A stretch of 64,000 nucleotides of DNA from Paenibacillus prosopidis (GCF_003337375.1 NZ_QPJD01000004.1:162465-226464); one strand, 5' to 3'; numbered from the stretch's first letter, positions 17,627 through 27,783 are shown. Notes: generated from the sequence alone by a model not told the origin. Translations and numbers: made by a program.

Positions 17627-19395
17627 CGCTGTTCATCACCTCTTAGGGGCAAATATAAATGCACCGTTGTTCCTTGGCCGGCGCTGCTTGTGATCTCCAA
17701 CCGATAGGGTGGCCCGTATACCAAATTAATTCGACGCAGGACGCTTTGTACACCAAGTGAATCTCGTTCCCCTGTAAAGTCAGGAGCGCAAATTCCTTCC
17801 ACCTGCTCCTTGCTCATGCCGCAGCCGTTATCCTCAATTTCGATTTTCAAAAAATCATCGATCCGGTAAGCACGGATCTCCAGCACTTTGGACGAAGTCC
17901 TCTCCTTGAAGGCATGGACGAACGCATTCTCCACAAGCGGCTGCAGCAGCAGACGTTGAATATCACAATCATATACATCCTCATCCGCGTGAATGCGGGC
18001 ATCGAAGCTATTTTCCAGAAAGGCCGACTGTATACGCAAATAGTTTTCAACCTGCTCCAGCTCTTCGCGAAGCGTTGTTCTTTTTTTAATTCTTTCCAAG
18101 GAATACTTGAGCAGCTTCGACAACGAAAACACCAGATTGGCCGAATCCAAGTCGTTCTGTAAGTACAGCTTCCAATAGAGTCCGTTTAAGGTGTTGTACA
18201 GAAAATGAGGGTTCAACTGCGCCTGCAGCGCCTTAAGCTCCGCTTCCCTTTCTCTGATCTGGCTCACATAAACCTTTTGAATCATATCTTGGACGCTGGA
18301 TGCCATGGAGTTAAAGCTCTCTCCCAGAAAACCAAGCTCATCGTATGTGCGGGAACGGATACGAATATCAAAATTCCCTTCCCTCATCGTACGCATCGCC
18401 CGCACCAGTTCCCTAAGAGGTGACAGCAAACGGCCGCTCAACAATGTTATGAGCAAACCGCTCAAGCCAATACTGAGCAGCCCCAGCCATAAGCTGATAT
18501 TTAAGATCAATTGGCTTTCCCGGAAAATATACGACAGCGAAACCCGGCTGATCAGCGTAAACAATATTTCTTTCGAATAGACAGAGGTATAAAAAAAGAT
18601 AGTATCTCCCTCTTTAATCTTACTGTTATTCGTACCGGTTAATAACCGCTTAATTCCCTCCGTATCTTCCTCGGGCCCATCAGTATATAGGAGCTTAGCC
18701 TGCTGATCGTATAAATAGACGCGTCCATCATCACCGCTTCCGATTTCACGGAACGAACGGGTCAAGAACTCTTCATCAATGACCATGACGAGCAGTCCGT
18801 AGTTCTCGCCATGGCTAGCCTTCATCCAGCGCGACGCGATAATGACATCCCGGTACCCGCTTTTCTCTATTTGACTGGGGATCGATCTTTGCATCCATAC
18901 TAAATCTCCATTAGAAGAAGCCACGGTGCTGTGTACATCATGAAAATCGGCTTGGCTGAGCGGCTCGACCGTTTCTTTCAAAAGGCTGTAATAATAGTTT
19001 CTACCGGTTAAATCGTATAAATAAAGCGAGAGCAGCTGCGGAGCATCAAACTTAACCTGCCGGAGCTGCTCGGCGATTTGCTCCTGTTCAAAGTAGCGTT
19101 CTGCAAATGACAGCTCTTGCCTTGCGTTGGACAGCTTCGTAATAATTCTCTCAATCGTCCGATTAAACACAATATAGTTCGAGACACGATACATCTCCTG
19201 AATACGAAGTTCCAGCTGCATCATCGCCTGCTCGCTTGCCTTAAGGTACTGCCCCGTTACCTCCTCCTCAAACAACCGAAGATGGGTTTGATAGGAGATT
19301 AGTCCGGTCAAGTTGACCGTAAAGAAAATGATCGCTGAAATCCCGATCAGCAGCTTGCTTTTAAAACTAACCTTCTTCCCCCAACTGGTCCACAC
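17623..19395 (-). CDS. Sensor histidine kinase, YesM type
   Basis: The 590-residue kinase has a transmembrane helix (about 13-35), an extracellular Cache-like sensor region (40-285), a second helix (295-318), a HAMP linker, the phosphoacceptor block LNPHFLYNTLNG near residue 397, and a C-terminal ATPase domain with the N box LVENAFVHAFKE and G box EDNGCGMSKEQ. The start is GTG at 19395, eight bases after GAGGG. It senses an extracellular signal, probably a sugar ligand or a loaded binding protein, and phosphorylates the coupled regulator at 16085-17626. Confidence 0.9.
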   Translation of the reverse strand: MWTSWGKKVSFKSKLLIGISAIIFFTVNLTGLISYQTHLRLFEEEVTGQYLKASEQAMMQLELRIQEMYRVSNYIVFNRTIERIITKLSNARQELSFAERYFEQEQIAEQLRQVKFDAPQLLSLYLYDLTGRNYYYSLLKETVEPLSQADFHDVHSTVASSNGDLVWMQRSIPSQIEKSGYRDVIIASRWMKASHGENYGLLVMVIDEEFLTRSFREIGSGDDGRVYLYDQQAKLLYTDGPEEDTEGIKRLLTGTNNSKIKEGDTIFFYTSVYSKEILFTLISRVSLSYIFRESQLILNISLWLGLLSIGLSGLLITLLSGRLLSPLRELVRAMRTMREGNFDIRIRSRTYDELGFLGESFNSMASSVQDMIQKVYVSQIREREAELKALQAQLNPHFLYNTLNGLYWKLYLQNDLDSANLVFSLSKLLKYSLERIKKRTTLREELEQVENYLRIQSAFLENSFDARIHADEDVYDCDIQRLLLQPLVENAFVHAFKERTSSKVLEIRAYRIDDFLKIEIEDNGCGMSKEQVEGICAPDFTGERDSLGVQSVLRRINLVYGPPYRLEITSSAGQGTTVHLYLPLRGDEQR

Positions 19396-19540
19396 GAAGG
19401 CAGCCCTCTCTTTCTTATGGAGCAGGTCCGTTTAATTCCTAATAAGCAGGTTTATGGTTCTCGGGAGGGATGCGTTTATCTTTAATAAATATTAAGCTAT
19501 TCAAAGACATTTATTGTAAATGAAAGAGAGTGGTGTTGTT

Positions 19541-20860
19541 ATGAAGCGTATTTTATCAGTGCTTATGATGCTTTTCTTGCTGCTGTTCTTCGTAGGGACC
19601 GTATCTGCAGTGCCTGCGAATGAAGGTACGACAAACTCTTATGACCTTTCTTTGCAAGCATTAAAAGGAAAAGACAGCGTAACTGATTTGTATGTCAAGA
19701 TTATACCTAAATCAAATGAGATAGCCCCCCCGGGCATACTCAAGAAAATCCAGCTTAAGTCCTATGGTTTGGAAGGAAAACTCATATACACCAAGAATCT
19801 CTTCAACGTTTCTGCTTCGACGGAACGAACCGATATAAAGCTCAATGATGTTGAAAGATACCAATCGTTAGAAACAAGGATTCATGTACTAAATGATCAG
19901 ACAGCTGCCGAGGAAGTGTTAAGCGGAAAAACAAACGTCCTGCTCAGACCGGACCTTGTTGTCGATGAAGTGCAAGCGACAGATAAGGTAAGAGTGAATG
20001 AACCATTCTCCGTAACCGTGAATATTAAAGAACTGAACGGAGATGTCAGCGCTAAAGCAAACGTGCAGATCCTTGATGGTTCTAATGTGCTTGGTACCGC
20101 AGAAAGGTTAGTGGTGAATGCAGGGGGTCAAGCACAAGCCGCTTTTATGCTCACTCTTTCCAAAGCCGGAACATACGCGCTTAAAGTGAACATTACCGGT
20201 GTGGAACCGGGGGATTATGCCGACTCCAACAATGTTATGACATTTACCATTGAAGCTGTTGAAAACAACAAAATTGGGGAGTACCGTTCACATTACGAAT
20301 ACACATCGGATTATGAAATCAACTGGAAAAACCAATACAATGAATCTCATCAAAAAGGCTCTTCGGAAACGTTCGGCGTATATACTTTTACCCCTGATCA
20401 AATCAACCCGGAAGAAGTAAAACTGACCCTGACCAGCGAAACGGGCAAGCAAAAGACAGCAAACGTGACTTTGTCTTATGAGGATACAAAGGACGGTTAC
20501 ACCTATTGGTCCGGATCTGATCCATCAACGAGTACGTCTGTGCGGGCTTATCAAAATTCAGAGGGCACCAATTTAGAAGTTAATCAAAATATTGACCATA
20601 TAACCAGTTGGGATACGGGATCCGGGGATTACAATAAGATCAGCGATGAATATTTAGGAGCAAAACAAACGGTTTCGGTCCATTTAGACATTTTATCCGC
20701 CAATGGTACCTATTACGGCGATAGCTATTCCATCGCTCTGAAGCCGTTTCACAACACTTGGGATTATGTTGATCCTCGGGAGCCGGGCCATGAAACGCGG
20801 AATTGGGGGCAATACAACAGCTACTCCGGTTTAAGCGAAGGAGCAGTGCCCGCGCGGTAA
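19541..20860 (+). CDS. Secreted CARDB-domain protein
   Basis: The 439-residue protein has a signal peptide (VLMMLFLLLFFVGTVSA). A CARDB-like adhesion domain lies at about residues 145-240 (RPDLVVDEVQATDKVRVNEPF ... YADSNNVMTFTIE). The C-terminal half is Tyr/Ser/Thr-rich and unassigned. The start at 19541 is preferred over the ATG at 19520 because it follows a GAGAGTGG site and puts the signal peptide at the N-terminus. It is transcribed alone and is convergent with the PL8 gene, sharing the hairpin at 20888-20919. A surface adhesin or glycan-binding role is possible but unproven. Confidence 0.65.
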   Translation: MKRILSVLMMLFLLLFFVGTVSAVPANEGTTNSYDLSLQALKGKDSVTDLYVKIIPKSNEIAPPGILKKIQLKSYGLEGKLIYTKNLFNVSASTERTDIKLNDVERYQSLETRIHVLNDQTAAEEVLSGKTNVLLRPDLVVDEVQATDKVRVNEPFSVTVNIKELNGDVSAKANVQILDGSNVLGTAERLVVNAGGQAQAAFMLTLSKAGTYALKVNITGVEPGDYADSNNVMTFTIEAVENNKIGEYRSHYEYTSDYEINWKNQYNESHQKGSSETFGVYTFTPDQINPEEVKLTLTSETGKQKTANVTLSYEDTKDGYTYWSGSDPSTSTSVRAYQNSEGTNLEVNQNIDHITSWDTGSGDYNKISDEYLGAKQTVSVHLDILSANGTYYGDSYSIALKPFHNTWDYVDPREPGHETRNWGQYNSYSGLSEGAVPAR

Positions 20861-20887
20861 TAGCTCAACCCAGAACTTATAAAACAA

Positions 20888-20919
20888 GGAAACTTGACCT
20901 CTATGACGGTCAGGTTTCC
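20888..20919. terminator. Terminator between convergent genes
   Basis: GGAAACTTGACC (20888-20899) pairs with GGTCAGGTTTCC (20908-20919) with one G-U pair. TTTATTTA follows on the plus strand. It serves the CARDB gene and possibly the PL8 gene from the other side. Confidence 0.75.
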
Positions 20920-20969
20920 TTTATTTATCGGGCTTGTGTGAAAAAATGCTGCGCGTTTTGGTTTACCGG

Positions 20970-23402
20970 TTACCTGGCAATTTGGAATTTGACTTGGAAC
21001 GTCTTGCCTTCCGAGTCTGCAGTTTGAACCGTGAAGCGGATGGTTGAAACCATTTCTGTTACTGTAATGCCTGGGTCTGCGGAAATGACGGCCATTGCTT
21101 TTTTGTCAAGTTCGATCTCAATCGTTCCGTTATTTGCGCGAGTCGGGTCAGCTGCAGAAACGGTCAGTTCACCGTCCATTTCCTTGACCATAACGGAGGC
21201 GACTTTGTTGCTGGTTATTCCGCCTGCCGTGGTTTTTTCGTTATTCCAAAAGAAAGCGCCGGTGATGCCGAGATTTTTCTCATTTACCGCATGAACGTCC
21301 GGTGAGTTCACCAATATCTTGATATCCGGTTTGGAGGCATAATCCGCCGTTTGTTTTGCCGTTTTATTAGGCAGCGTTACGTATTGATACGAAGCGTTGT
21401 TCGGGCTCATGCCGTGATCGAGCTTAAGCGTCAAATAATTGCGGGTAATCGGATTATCCGGTGATGGTCTCTGATTGAAGTTCAGGTCCCCCCATTTAGC
21501 CGTTCTGGCCAGACGCGAACCTATAAGGGCAGTCTGTCCTCCTGGAAAATAGTATCCGATATCGGAATTCGGAACATTGCCTGCAAGGTGCGCCCACGAA
21601 ACATCATTCATCGTTTCTTCCGATCCGAGCGAGGTAAGTTTGGCCGTTCCATTTACGGTCAGCGCGTTATCTCCGGACGCATTCAACTTCCGATTTTCCA
21701 CGATGGTTTCAACGGAATAAGCCTCTTGATCGTCCAGCTGAATGCCGGATCCAAGCGAAACCACTTCATCGTCGAAGAGAAACCATGATTTTTTCCCTTT
21801 TAGCGAAGTACCTGATGCCCCTGGCGCCGTAAGGCCCATTCCGACTACTCCGAATTTTCCGTCAGACACGCCGCCGACCCGATTATCCGAATTCACGTAA
21901 ACCGACTCATTGACGTTAAGTGTTCTTGGTTTTGTATCGACCGTGGTTCCGGGAAGCCGTTTAAAATCAACGGTCGCCCAGAAATTATCGCTGTATTGTT
22001 CTTTATCTTCCGTATAGGTGTAGGTCATCCCCGAACCGGTGTACCAACCTTTACGCAACTCAAAATTGTTCTCGAAATTTGCGATTTTATCGGAGAACAT
22101 ACTGATGCCGAAGCCAAATCCGGGACGCACATGCACGGCACGGGCCATTCTGTTGAATACTTTGTTATAGAAGATGTCTCCGCGGGAAGTGATCGTAGAA
22201 TCCTTCACGATATCATTGGCTCTCCAATTCATTTCGATGGAAGCATCTATATAAAATCCGCTGTCATTGCTCACGAGATATTTAACCAGGCTTATAAATC
22301 TTGCCGCATCCGCTTGCGGAGCGATTTGAGACAGACGAATAATGCTTGCGGTCGCTTTATGTCCTGCCACGGAATCTTGGAAATTATAGCGGGCCACTTC
22401 TCTGCCCCGGACCATATCCATCATTAAACCGGTTTTATACATCAATGGCTCAAAGGAATCATAGACCCATTTCCAAACATTGGCGCTCTTCGGATCGGTG
22501 ACTTCCCAAGGGGTGCCTTTCAGTAAATACATGACATCGGAAAGGTCTTTGAGGAGGGAGATGCCATAACCGCCATTATAAGCGAATTTCCCATGCTGTA
22601 TAAAGGATCCGTCCGGATAGAAGCCATCACCATTGGTTGCATATGCAAAAACGTTAAACCGGCCATTTCGGCCATCGGTGACATCGCTCAAACCGTCGCG
22701 CGCCTGAATCATTTTATCGCTGCTTTCACCGGTAATTCCGCGCAGGGCATGGACCATGGCGCGCCAAACCCGATTGGCAGCCATATATTTATATTCTTCG
22801 ACAGGGCTATAGGAGATGGGGCTGTTATAATCGATCGACGCAGTCCAGGCGGCAATTTGTTCCGGGGACAAATCGCCGTACATCATCACCATGATTTCTC
22901 CGAGCCGCAGCGGAGATCCGATTTCAATATACCACCATTGCGAAGTGCCGGGACCGGGTTTGGTTGAATTGAAACGATTCGCATTCAACCAGTCCAACGC
23001 TTCGATAATATCCGTCTTCAAGGCGTTGTCGTATTGAAGTGAGCTCCCGTGGGTTGTGTAAGCCAGAGCCAATGCTTTGATCCGGTCATAGCTTGTAAAA
23101 ATATAAGATCTGGCGGAAAGTTCTGAGGTGCTTGCCGGCCATAGGCAATTGCAATTGATGCGATCCGTTCCCCGTTTAAGAGAATCCCGGTAACTGATGG
23201 CCGTATTTTCAATCTGTCTGATTTTCGCGGCGATTTCCGGAGTCGCTGAATCATAGTGGGTTCCGCCAGTCAATACATCGTTCCATTTCTTCCGAAGCTC
23301 GTCATAGATAGCCTCCGATTCTGCAGAAACGGTAAATGCCGACGATACTAGGAGAGCCATGACGATAAGAAGGGCAAAGGCTGGTTTTATGGTATGTCGC
23401 AC
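20970..23402 (-). CDS. Polysaccharide lyase family 8 (xanthan/hyaluronate/chondroitin lyase-like)
   Basis: The 810-residue secreted lyase has a signal peptide ending TVSAES. An alpha/alpha toroid (about 30-380) carries the family 8 active-site blocks AANRVWRAM (Asn210) and DGSFIQHGKFAYNGGYG (His270, Tyr279), which do proton transfer at uronic acids. A beta-sandwich half follows. The GTG at 23402 is chosen because AAAGG lies nine bases before it; in-frame ATGs at 23411 and 23444 have no usable ribosome site. It cleaves an acidic polysaccharide by beta-elimination. Which one (xanthan, hyaluronan, chondroitin or another) cannot be read from the sequence, and no GH88-type gene is nearby. Confidence 0.85.
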   Translation of the reverse strand: MRHTIKPAFALLIVMALLVSSAFTVSAESEAIYDELRKKWNDVLTGGTHYDSATPEIAAKIRQIENTAISYRDSLKRGTDRINCNCLWPASTSELSARSYIFTSYDRIKALALAYTTHGSSLQYDNALKTDIIEALDWLNANRFNSTKPGPGTSQWWYIEIGSPLRLGEIMVMMYGDLSPEQIAAWTASIDYNSPISYSPVEEYKYMAANRVWRAMVHALRGITGESSDKMIQARDGLSDVTDGRNGRFNVFAYATNGDGFYPDGSFIQHGKFAYNGGYGISLLKDLSDVMYLLKGTPWEVTDPKSANVWKWVYDSFEPLMYKTGLMMDMVRGREVARYNFQDSVAGHKATASIIRLSQIAPQADAARFISLVKYLVSNDSGFYIDASIEMNWRANDIVKDSTITSRGDIFYNKVFNRMARAVHVRPGFGFGISMFSDKIANFENNFELRKGWYTGSGMTYTYTEDKEQYSDNFWATVDFKRLPGTTVDTKPRTLNVNESVYVNSDNRVGGVSDGKFGVVGMGLTAPGASGTSLKGKKSWFLFDDEVVSLGSGIQLDDQEAYSVETIVENRKLNASGDNALTVNGTAKLTSLGSEETMNDVSWAHLAGNVPNSDIGYYFPGGQTALIGSRLARTAKWGDLNFNQRPSPDNPITRNYLTLKLDHGMSPNNASYQYVTLPNKTAKQTADYASKPDIKILVNSPDVHAVNEKNLGITGAFFWNNEKTTAGGITSNKVASVMVKEMDGELTVSAADPTRANNGTIEIELDKKAMAVISADPGITVTEMVSTIRFTVQTADSEGKTFQVKFQIAR

Positions 23403-23447
23403 ATTGTTCATCCTTTCTAAATCACATAGTAAAAAAACATTCATTTA

Positions 23448-23462
23448 AGCAAACGCTTTCAT
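23448..23462 (-). promoter_or_regulatory. CcpA cre site upstream of the PL8 gene
   Basis: On the minus strand ATGAAAGCGTTTGCT fits every fixed position of WTGNAANCGNWNNCW. It lies about 46 bases before the lyase start, after a terminator, so the lyase probably has its own repressible promoter. Confidence 0.7.
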
Positions 23463-23490
23463 TTCAGGGCGATTAAGGAGAAGAAAAAGC

Positions 23491-23519
23491 GGTTGAGCAG
23501 ATACAAATACTGCTCAACC
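23491..23519 (-). terminator. Terminator after the second GH paralogue
   Basis: Perfect 10-bp arms GGTTGAGCAG/CTGCTCAACC enclose a 9-base loop. On the minus strand GCTTTTTC follows. It lies nine bases after the GH stop at 23528 and isolates the PL8 gene. Confidence 0.8.
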
Positions 23520-23527
23520 TAAACCAT

Positions 23528-25612
23528 TTACCCACCGTTCGCATGAATCGTTTCCAGCCCTGCATTAACGCTCTTCATAATATTGACCAGATCCGTATAG
23601 GGCTGATCCTGCTGGTTTACCAAGCCTGTATTGAAATTTTCGCCGTCTTTACGCCCGGTAACCGCTTGATCAAAGTACACAAACCAGCCCGAGCCGACAA
23701 ATAGCGGATGTGCCGTTTGGCTTTCGATAAAAGCTTTGAAGGCGGTGCCTCTGTCCGCAATACTGGCTGCCCTTGTAGCCGCATTGACGGGCGATAACCC
23801 GCGCTCGCTAGTGCTAAATGTATATTCCAGATTCAACAGCGGTTTTCCGAAAGCTTCATATCTGGAAATCCAGGCCGCATCATTCGTATAATTATCTACG
23901 GAAAAAGCATCCACAAATTCCATGGCTGCCGAATCCCAATCAAGACTGGTCCGCCAGGTGGGAACGATAGAAGAACCTAAAAACAAATGGTTCGTATCAT
24001 ATTTTTCGATAATATTCCGGATCGCCTGGAAGTACGTTTTGGATGCCAGCTTGATAAAGGCCGATACATCCGCAGCCGGAACGCTCGCGATCGCGATCGA
24101 CGTATTCTTTAATGCGTCAAATGATTCGGCGCTCGTACCAAGAAGCTGGTTGACGGCGGCAATGTCATTGTTATATCTTGGCGCAAGAAAATCCACAAAG
24201 GCGCCCTTCGCCGCAGAGGTAGACCCATACGTCAAAATCTCTTTTACAATATCGGTCGTCCATCCGGCCTCGTTATCGTAAGTGTAGCCGATCAGCCACC
24301 GGTCGTTCCTCGCCTTTTGAATCTGTGCGCTCACGGCGTTGTCGATAATGGATTCAGCCTGCGGATCGAATACATCGTACGTCCATTGAATCCTTTTCAA
24401 ATTTGACGGATCTTGCAGAACCTCAATATAGGGAAACGTGACATTATTAGGTCTGGACCACTTGCTAAAGGCATTAAAGCCCCAATTGATCAACCGCTTC
24501 TTGGTGATTTCCTCCCACTTCGACTCATAGTCGCTGCCGTATTTTTTCATGACGTTGGCGATGATGAAGCTGACTCTTTCGCCATTTTTGTCATTGGCGT
24601 AAGCGGGAGTGTAGACGCTAGGATCTGGAAGCTCCTCGAAAACCTTCCGGGGTGTGCCGTCCGTTTTCCGATACGGCGTTCCGTATCCCCACTCCCATAT
24701 GCTTGTGGCATCAACGCCCTTTAAAATGAATTTATAGCCGTCCGGCGTAATAAACCACCATTTATTATCGATTTGATCAAGTCGGAAAAATCCGGTGGAT
24801 TTGTACTGTCCCCCGCTTTTAATCCCGCCGTACTGGTCATATTTGTTTCGGTCCAGCGAAACTTTCGCCAGCGCTTTCGCCTCATTCGCATATTCCTGCT
24901 TCAATTGCGCGTCAGTTGCAACCTTTCCGGTCCACGTTTCATAAATCCACTGTCCGTATTTATCCACCATCAAAGAGTCTTTCTTAAGCTCAGCCTGCAT
25001 CTGCTCTACCGTAAAAGCTGCAGCCGGGTTCTGCCCTTCATCGCCTGTGCCCTTATAGATTTGTACTTCCGTCAGCGGGATATGCTGATAGGCGTGCGAA
25101 CGCTTAATATCGATGACAATAAACCTGGCCGTCTTGTTGTTCATCGGGATGTTGACCGAATAGTTCAAGGCGGTTCCTGATTTTACATGCTTGCCGGCAA
25201 TATAGTAATAATCCGTTGTAGCCTCGGGGCGGTATTTGACCGTAAATTCCTTAAACCCCCAAAAGCTGTTGGGAGAATTCAATACGATGTTTATGTTGTC
25301 CAGCGGGTAGTCCTTCAGCAGGTCGAACACCACCTGCACAGTCCCCATGGAAGTCGCGCTTCCCATCCATCCGGCATAGGTCGTCGTTAAGGCGTCAAAA
25401 AGTACACCGCTCTCTGACGGTACCAAGCCGGTTGCCCCTTTGTCGGGAGAATTGCCTGCACCCGGGGCAGGGCTGTAATAATAGTTTCCGGTTTTAAGCA
25501 GCGTACCTTCCGCGAGGGCTCCTCCTCCGGCAGGGATGAAGGACGATACCAGCAGGATAACTAGAAATAGTCTAAAAGCATCACCTCGAAACCATCTATA
25601 CCATTTGCTCAT
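23528..25612 (-). CDS. Secreted discoidin-GH50-like glycoside hydrolase (paralogue of 1466-3547)
   Basis: The 694-residue protein has a signal peptide (LFLVILLVSSFIPAGGGALA), an F5/8C-like domain (about 35-195), and a GH50/agarase-like barrel opening with NKWWFITPDGYKFILKG. Candidate catalytic residues are Glu448 in YDNEAGW and Glu596 in LNLEYTFS. It shares nearly all blocks with the gene at 1466-3547, so the two arose by duplication. The start at 25612 is set by AGGAGG and leaves a 10-base gap after the GH130 stop. It lies in the locus 2 operon after GH130 and ends at the terminator at 23491-23519. It probably cooperates with the PL8 lyase on one polymer. Confidence 0.78.
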   Translation of the reverse strand: MSKWYRWFRGDAFRLFLVILLVSSFIPAGGGALAEGTLLKTGNYYYSPAPGAGNSPDKGATGLVPSESGVLFDALTTTYAGWMGSATSMGTVQVVFDLLKDYPLDNINIVLNSPNSFWGFKEFTVKYRPEATTDYYYIAGKHVKSGTALNYSVNIPMNNKTARFIVIDIKRSHAYQHIPLTEVQIYKGTGDEGQNPAAAFTVEQMQAELKKDSLMVDKYGQWIYETWTGKVATDAQLKQEYANEAKALAKVSLDRNKYDQYGGIKSGGQYKSTGFFRLDQIDNKWWFITPDGYKFILKGVDATSIWEWGYGTPYRKTDGTPRKVFEELPDPSVYTPAYANDKNGERVSFIIANVMKKYGSDYESKWEEITKKRLINWGFNAFSKWSRPNNVTFPYIEVLQDPSNLKRIQWTYDVFDPQAESIIDNAVSAQIQKARNDRWLIGYTYDNEAGWTTDIVKEILTYGSTSAAKGAFVDFLAPRYNNDIAAVNQLLGTSAESFDALKNTSIAIASVPAADVSAFIKLASKTYFQAIRNIIEKYDTNHLFLGSSIVPTWRTSLDWDSAAMEFVDAFSVDNYTNDAAWISRYEAFGKPLLNLEYTFSTSERGLSPVNAATRAASIADRGTAFKAFIESQTAHPLFVGSGWFVYFDQAVTGRKDGENFNTGLVNQQDQPYTDLVNIMKSVNAGLETIHANGG

Positions 25613-25622
25613 AATTAACCTC

Positions 25623-26879
25623 CTAATAGTCATCGACATTGTTGAGACGGTTAATCAATCCTGTAAAGCGTTGGCCTTCTGCGTCAAATTGCCTGATATA
25701 CTCCACCAGCTCGGCAAAATTCACCCAAGAAATACCTACTTTCTGATCGGCTGCTCCATAAGACATAATCAGATCATCTCCTATAACTATTCCTCCCGTT
25801 GTAAATAAGCAAGGCGTAGGATACTCGCTCGGCATCTCCCATTCCTGGCTGGCGTACATCAATCGCTCCGAGCATCGATGCGCCACAACCGGGAAATCGT
25901 TAACCTGCTCGCGCAAAATCATGAAGGATTGCGTATAACCGAAGCTGGCATCTTTCTTGCCATGATAAGAAACCAGCCATTCGCCAGCCGAAATTTGGAG
26001 CGGCGCCCAGCTTGCCCCGATCCGATCCTCTTCCCAGTGGAATATACACGTCGCCAGCAGACGGTGGGTTACCCTGCCGCAAGCGAAATCCTCCAACTTT
26101 TCAGCCGCAGCGAGGTAGATCGACGGTTTCTTGGCCCTGGCTCCTTGCGGGAATAAAGCAGCCGTCATCGGGCGATGCAGCATCACATATTGCAGCTTCC
26201 CGCCAATCAGCATCTTGTTCGGGAACAGGAAGGCGTCACGGTTATCGCTGACAAAGCCCTCCGTCAACGGGCATACATAGGCAAAGGCTTCCTCATAGCG
26301 GCCAACTTTCAACTTATCCAGGTCCAGCTTATACAGCACGGTTACGGTCGGGTTGGAGCAGGCGGTCACGCGGAAAGGATCATCCCCCTCATGCACCCAT
26401 TCCGGCACATAGTCGTTGCGCGTATCCACAGGCGGCTCCCGATCGATAAGCCAATACGGGCCGGGCGGAAAAAGTCGGCACGCCGCGGACAAATAAAGCT
26501 CCCCTTCTACCGGAAAAATGCGCGGATCTTCGATGCAGCCGTTCGAATAATCGCGTACGCGTTTGCCGTGTATATCCGTAATATAAATATCTTCATACCG
26601 CTCATTCAGGGCAGGGGCAATGGCAGGCCGGGAGAAATCGGCAGTCCATGTTCTCCCCAGGTCGCTGCTCACCGCATATCCGAGAAAGATCGGATATGGG
26701 TCATGCTTGCCTTCCTTGCGCTTCCGGGACCATGGACCCGTCGCCCGGAAGAGCATATGCAGCTGATCGGAAGCCGGATCTTTAACAATAGCCGGATTCA
26801 GCACCATTTTGCTTGCCCACTCGCAGCCCGGAACCGGCCCCAGAACCGGCTCCGGGGTATACCTGAAATGAGGTTTCAT
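25623..26879 (-). CDS. GH130 family glycoside phosphorylase/hydrolase
   Basis: The 418-residue cytoplasmic protein is a five-bladed beta-propeller of the GH130 type. Diagnostic blocks include MVLNPAIVKDP, NGCIEDPRIF (the Asp used in phosphorolysis or hydrolysis), DNRDAFLFP, IGASWAPLQI and WLVSYHG near residue 295. Characterised members act on beta-mannosides with phosphate or water; the linkage here is unknown. It has no signal peptide, so it probably works on imported oligosaccharides. The ATG at 26879 is eight bases after GGGGGA and 13 bases from the upstream permease stop. Confidence 0.85.
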   Translation of the reverse strand: MKPHFRYTPEPVLGPVPGCEWASKMVLNPAIVKDPASDQLHMLFRATGPWSRKRKEGKHDPYPIFLGYAVSSDLGRTWTADFSRPAIAPALNERYEDIYITDIHGKRVRDYSNGCIEDPRIFPVEGELYLSAACRLFPPGPYWLIDREPPVDTRNDYVPEWVHEGDDPFRVTACSNPTVTVLYKLDLDKLKVGRYEEAFAYVCPLTEGFVSDNRDAFLFPNKMLIGGKLQYVMLHRPMTAALFPQGARAKKPSIYLAAAEKLEDFACGRVTHRLLATCIFHWEEDRIGASWAPLQISAGEWLVSYHGKKDASFGYTQSFMILREQVNDFPVVAHRCSERLMYASQEWEMPSEYPTPCLFTTGGIVIGDDLIMSYGAADQKVGISWVNFAELVEYIRQFDAEGQRFTGLINRLNNVDDY

Positions 26880-26892
26880 CCATTCGTTCCCC

Positions 26893-27768
26893 CTATCCCT
26901 TAATGGCTCCGATCGTCATCCCCTTAATAAAATAGCGCTGCAGAAACGGATACAAGAAAATGATCGGCCCAATCGTAATAACAACCGTCGAAAGCTGTAC
27001 GCCTGTAGCCGAGACGGGAATATTGATATTCGCATTCAAATAATCCAGATTCTCCGAATTGGAAACGATTCTTCGCAGCATCATCTGCAGCGGATGATTT
27101 TGCGGATCGTCGATAAACATCAGCGCGTTAAACCAGTCATTCCAATAAGAAAGCGCATAGAACAGAGCGATCGTCGCGATAACCGGCATGGAAATCGGCC
27201 AGATGATCCGGAAGAAGATATACAGCTCATGCGCACCGTCCACGGTTGCCGCCTCATTCAATTCAAAGGGAAGCGTGCGGAAATACGATGTCATCAAGAA
27301 GGCGTTGAAGGCGGAGAACAAGAGCGGCAGCAGCAGCGCGAGCACCGAATCCCGCAGGTTCAGCCAGTTGGAAATGAGCAAGTAATAGCCGACCAGACCA
27401 GGCGGAAACAGCATCGTGAAATAAATGTAGAAGGAAAGGAAATACCGGTATTTTACCTTCGTATGGGCCGCAACATAGGAGAACATGGAAGTCATAAGCA
27501 CGGCTGCGATGGTGCCGGCCACTGTAATAGAAATGGAAACGAAACTGCTGTAGTACACCTGGCTGCCCTGGAATAAGAAGCGGTAGGAATCAAACGTAAA
27601 TTCCGTCGGGAACATTCGAAAGCCCTTGACAATCTGACTCTCCGCCGTGAAAGACCCGATATACATAAGCCAGAAGGGAATTAAGCAAATCAAGGCGAAA
27701 GTGCCGATGCATAGATAAGCCGCTGCGGACACGGCGAGTTGCGAAGTATCCCGCTGTGTCATTCTCAT
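26893..27768 (-). CDS. Carbohydrate ABC permease, LplC/CUT1 type (locus 2)
   Basis: The 291-residue six-helix membrane protein has the EAA loop FELNEAATVDGAHELYIFFR and the C-terminal KGMTIGAIKG. It forms the translocation channel with the product of 27784-28701, sixteen bases upstream. Its operon context (GH130, GH, PL8) suggests import of oligosaccharides released by the secreted enzymes. No ATPase gene is nearby. Confidence 0.92.
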   Translation of the reverse strand: MRMTQRDTSQLAVSAAAYLCIGTFALICLIPFWLMYIGSFTAESQIVKGFRMFPTEFTFDSYRFLFQGSQVYYSSFVSISITVAGTIAAVLMTSMFSYVAAHTKVKYRYFLSFYIYFTMLFPPGLVGYYLLISNWLNLRDSVLALLLPLLFSAFNAFLMTSYFRTLPFELNEAATVDGAHELYIFFRIIWPISMPVIATIALFYALSYWNDWFNALMFIDDPQNHPLQMMLRRIVSNSENLDYLNANINIPVSATGVQLSTVVITIGPIIFLYPFLQRYFIKGMTIGAIKG

Positions 27769-27783
27769 ACCATCACTCCCTTT

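Noticed and set aside
26175..26903. 242-codon plus-strand frame over the GH130 gene
   Set aside because: Antisense to well-supported GH130 motifs, and no ribosome site.
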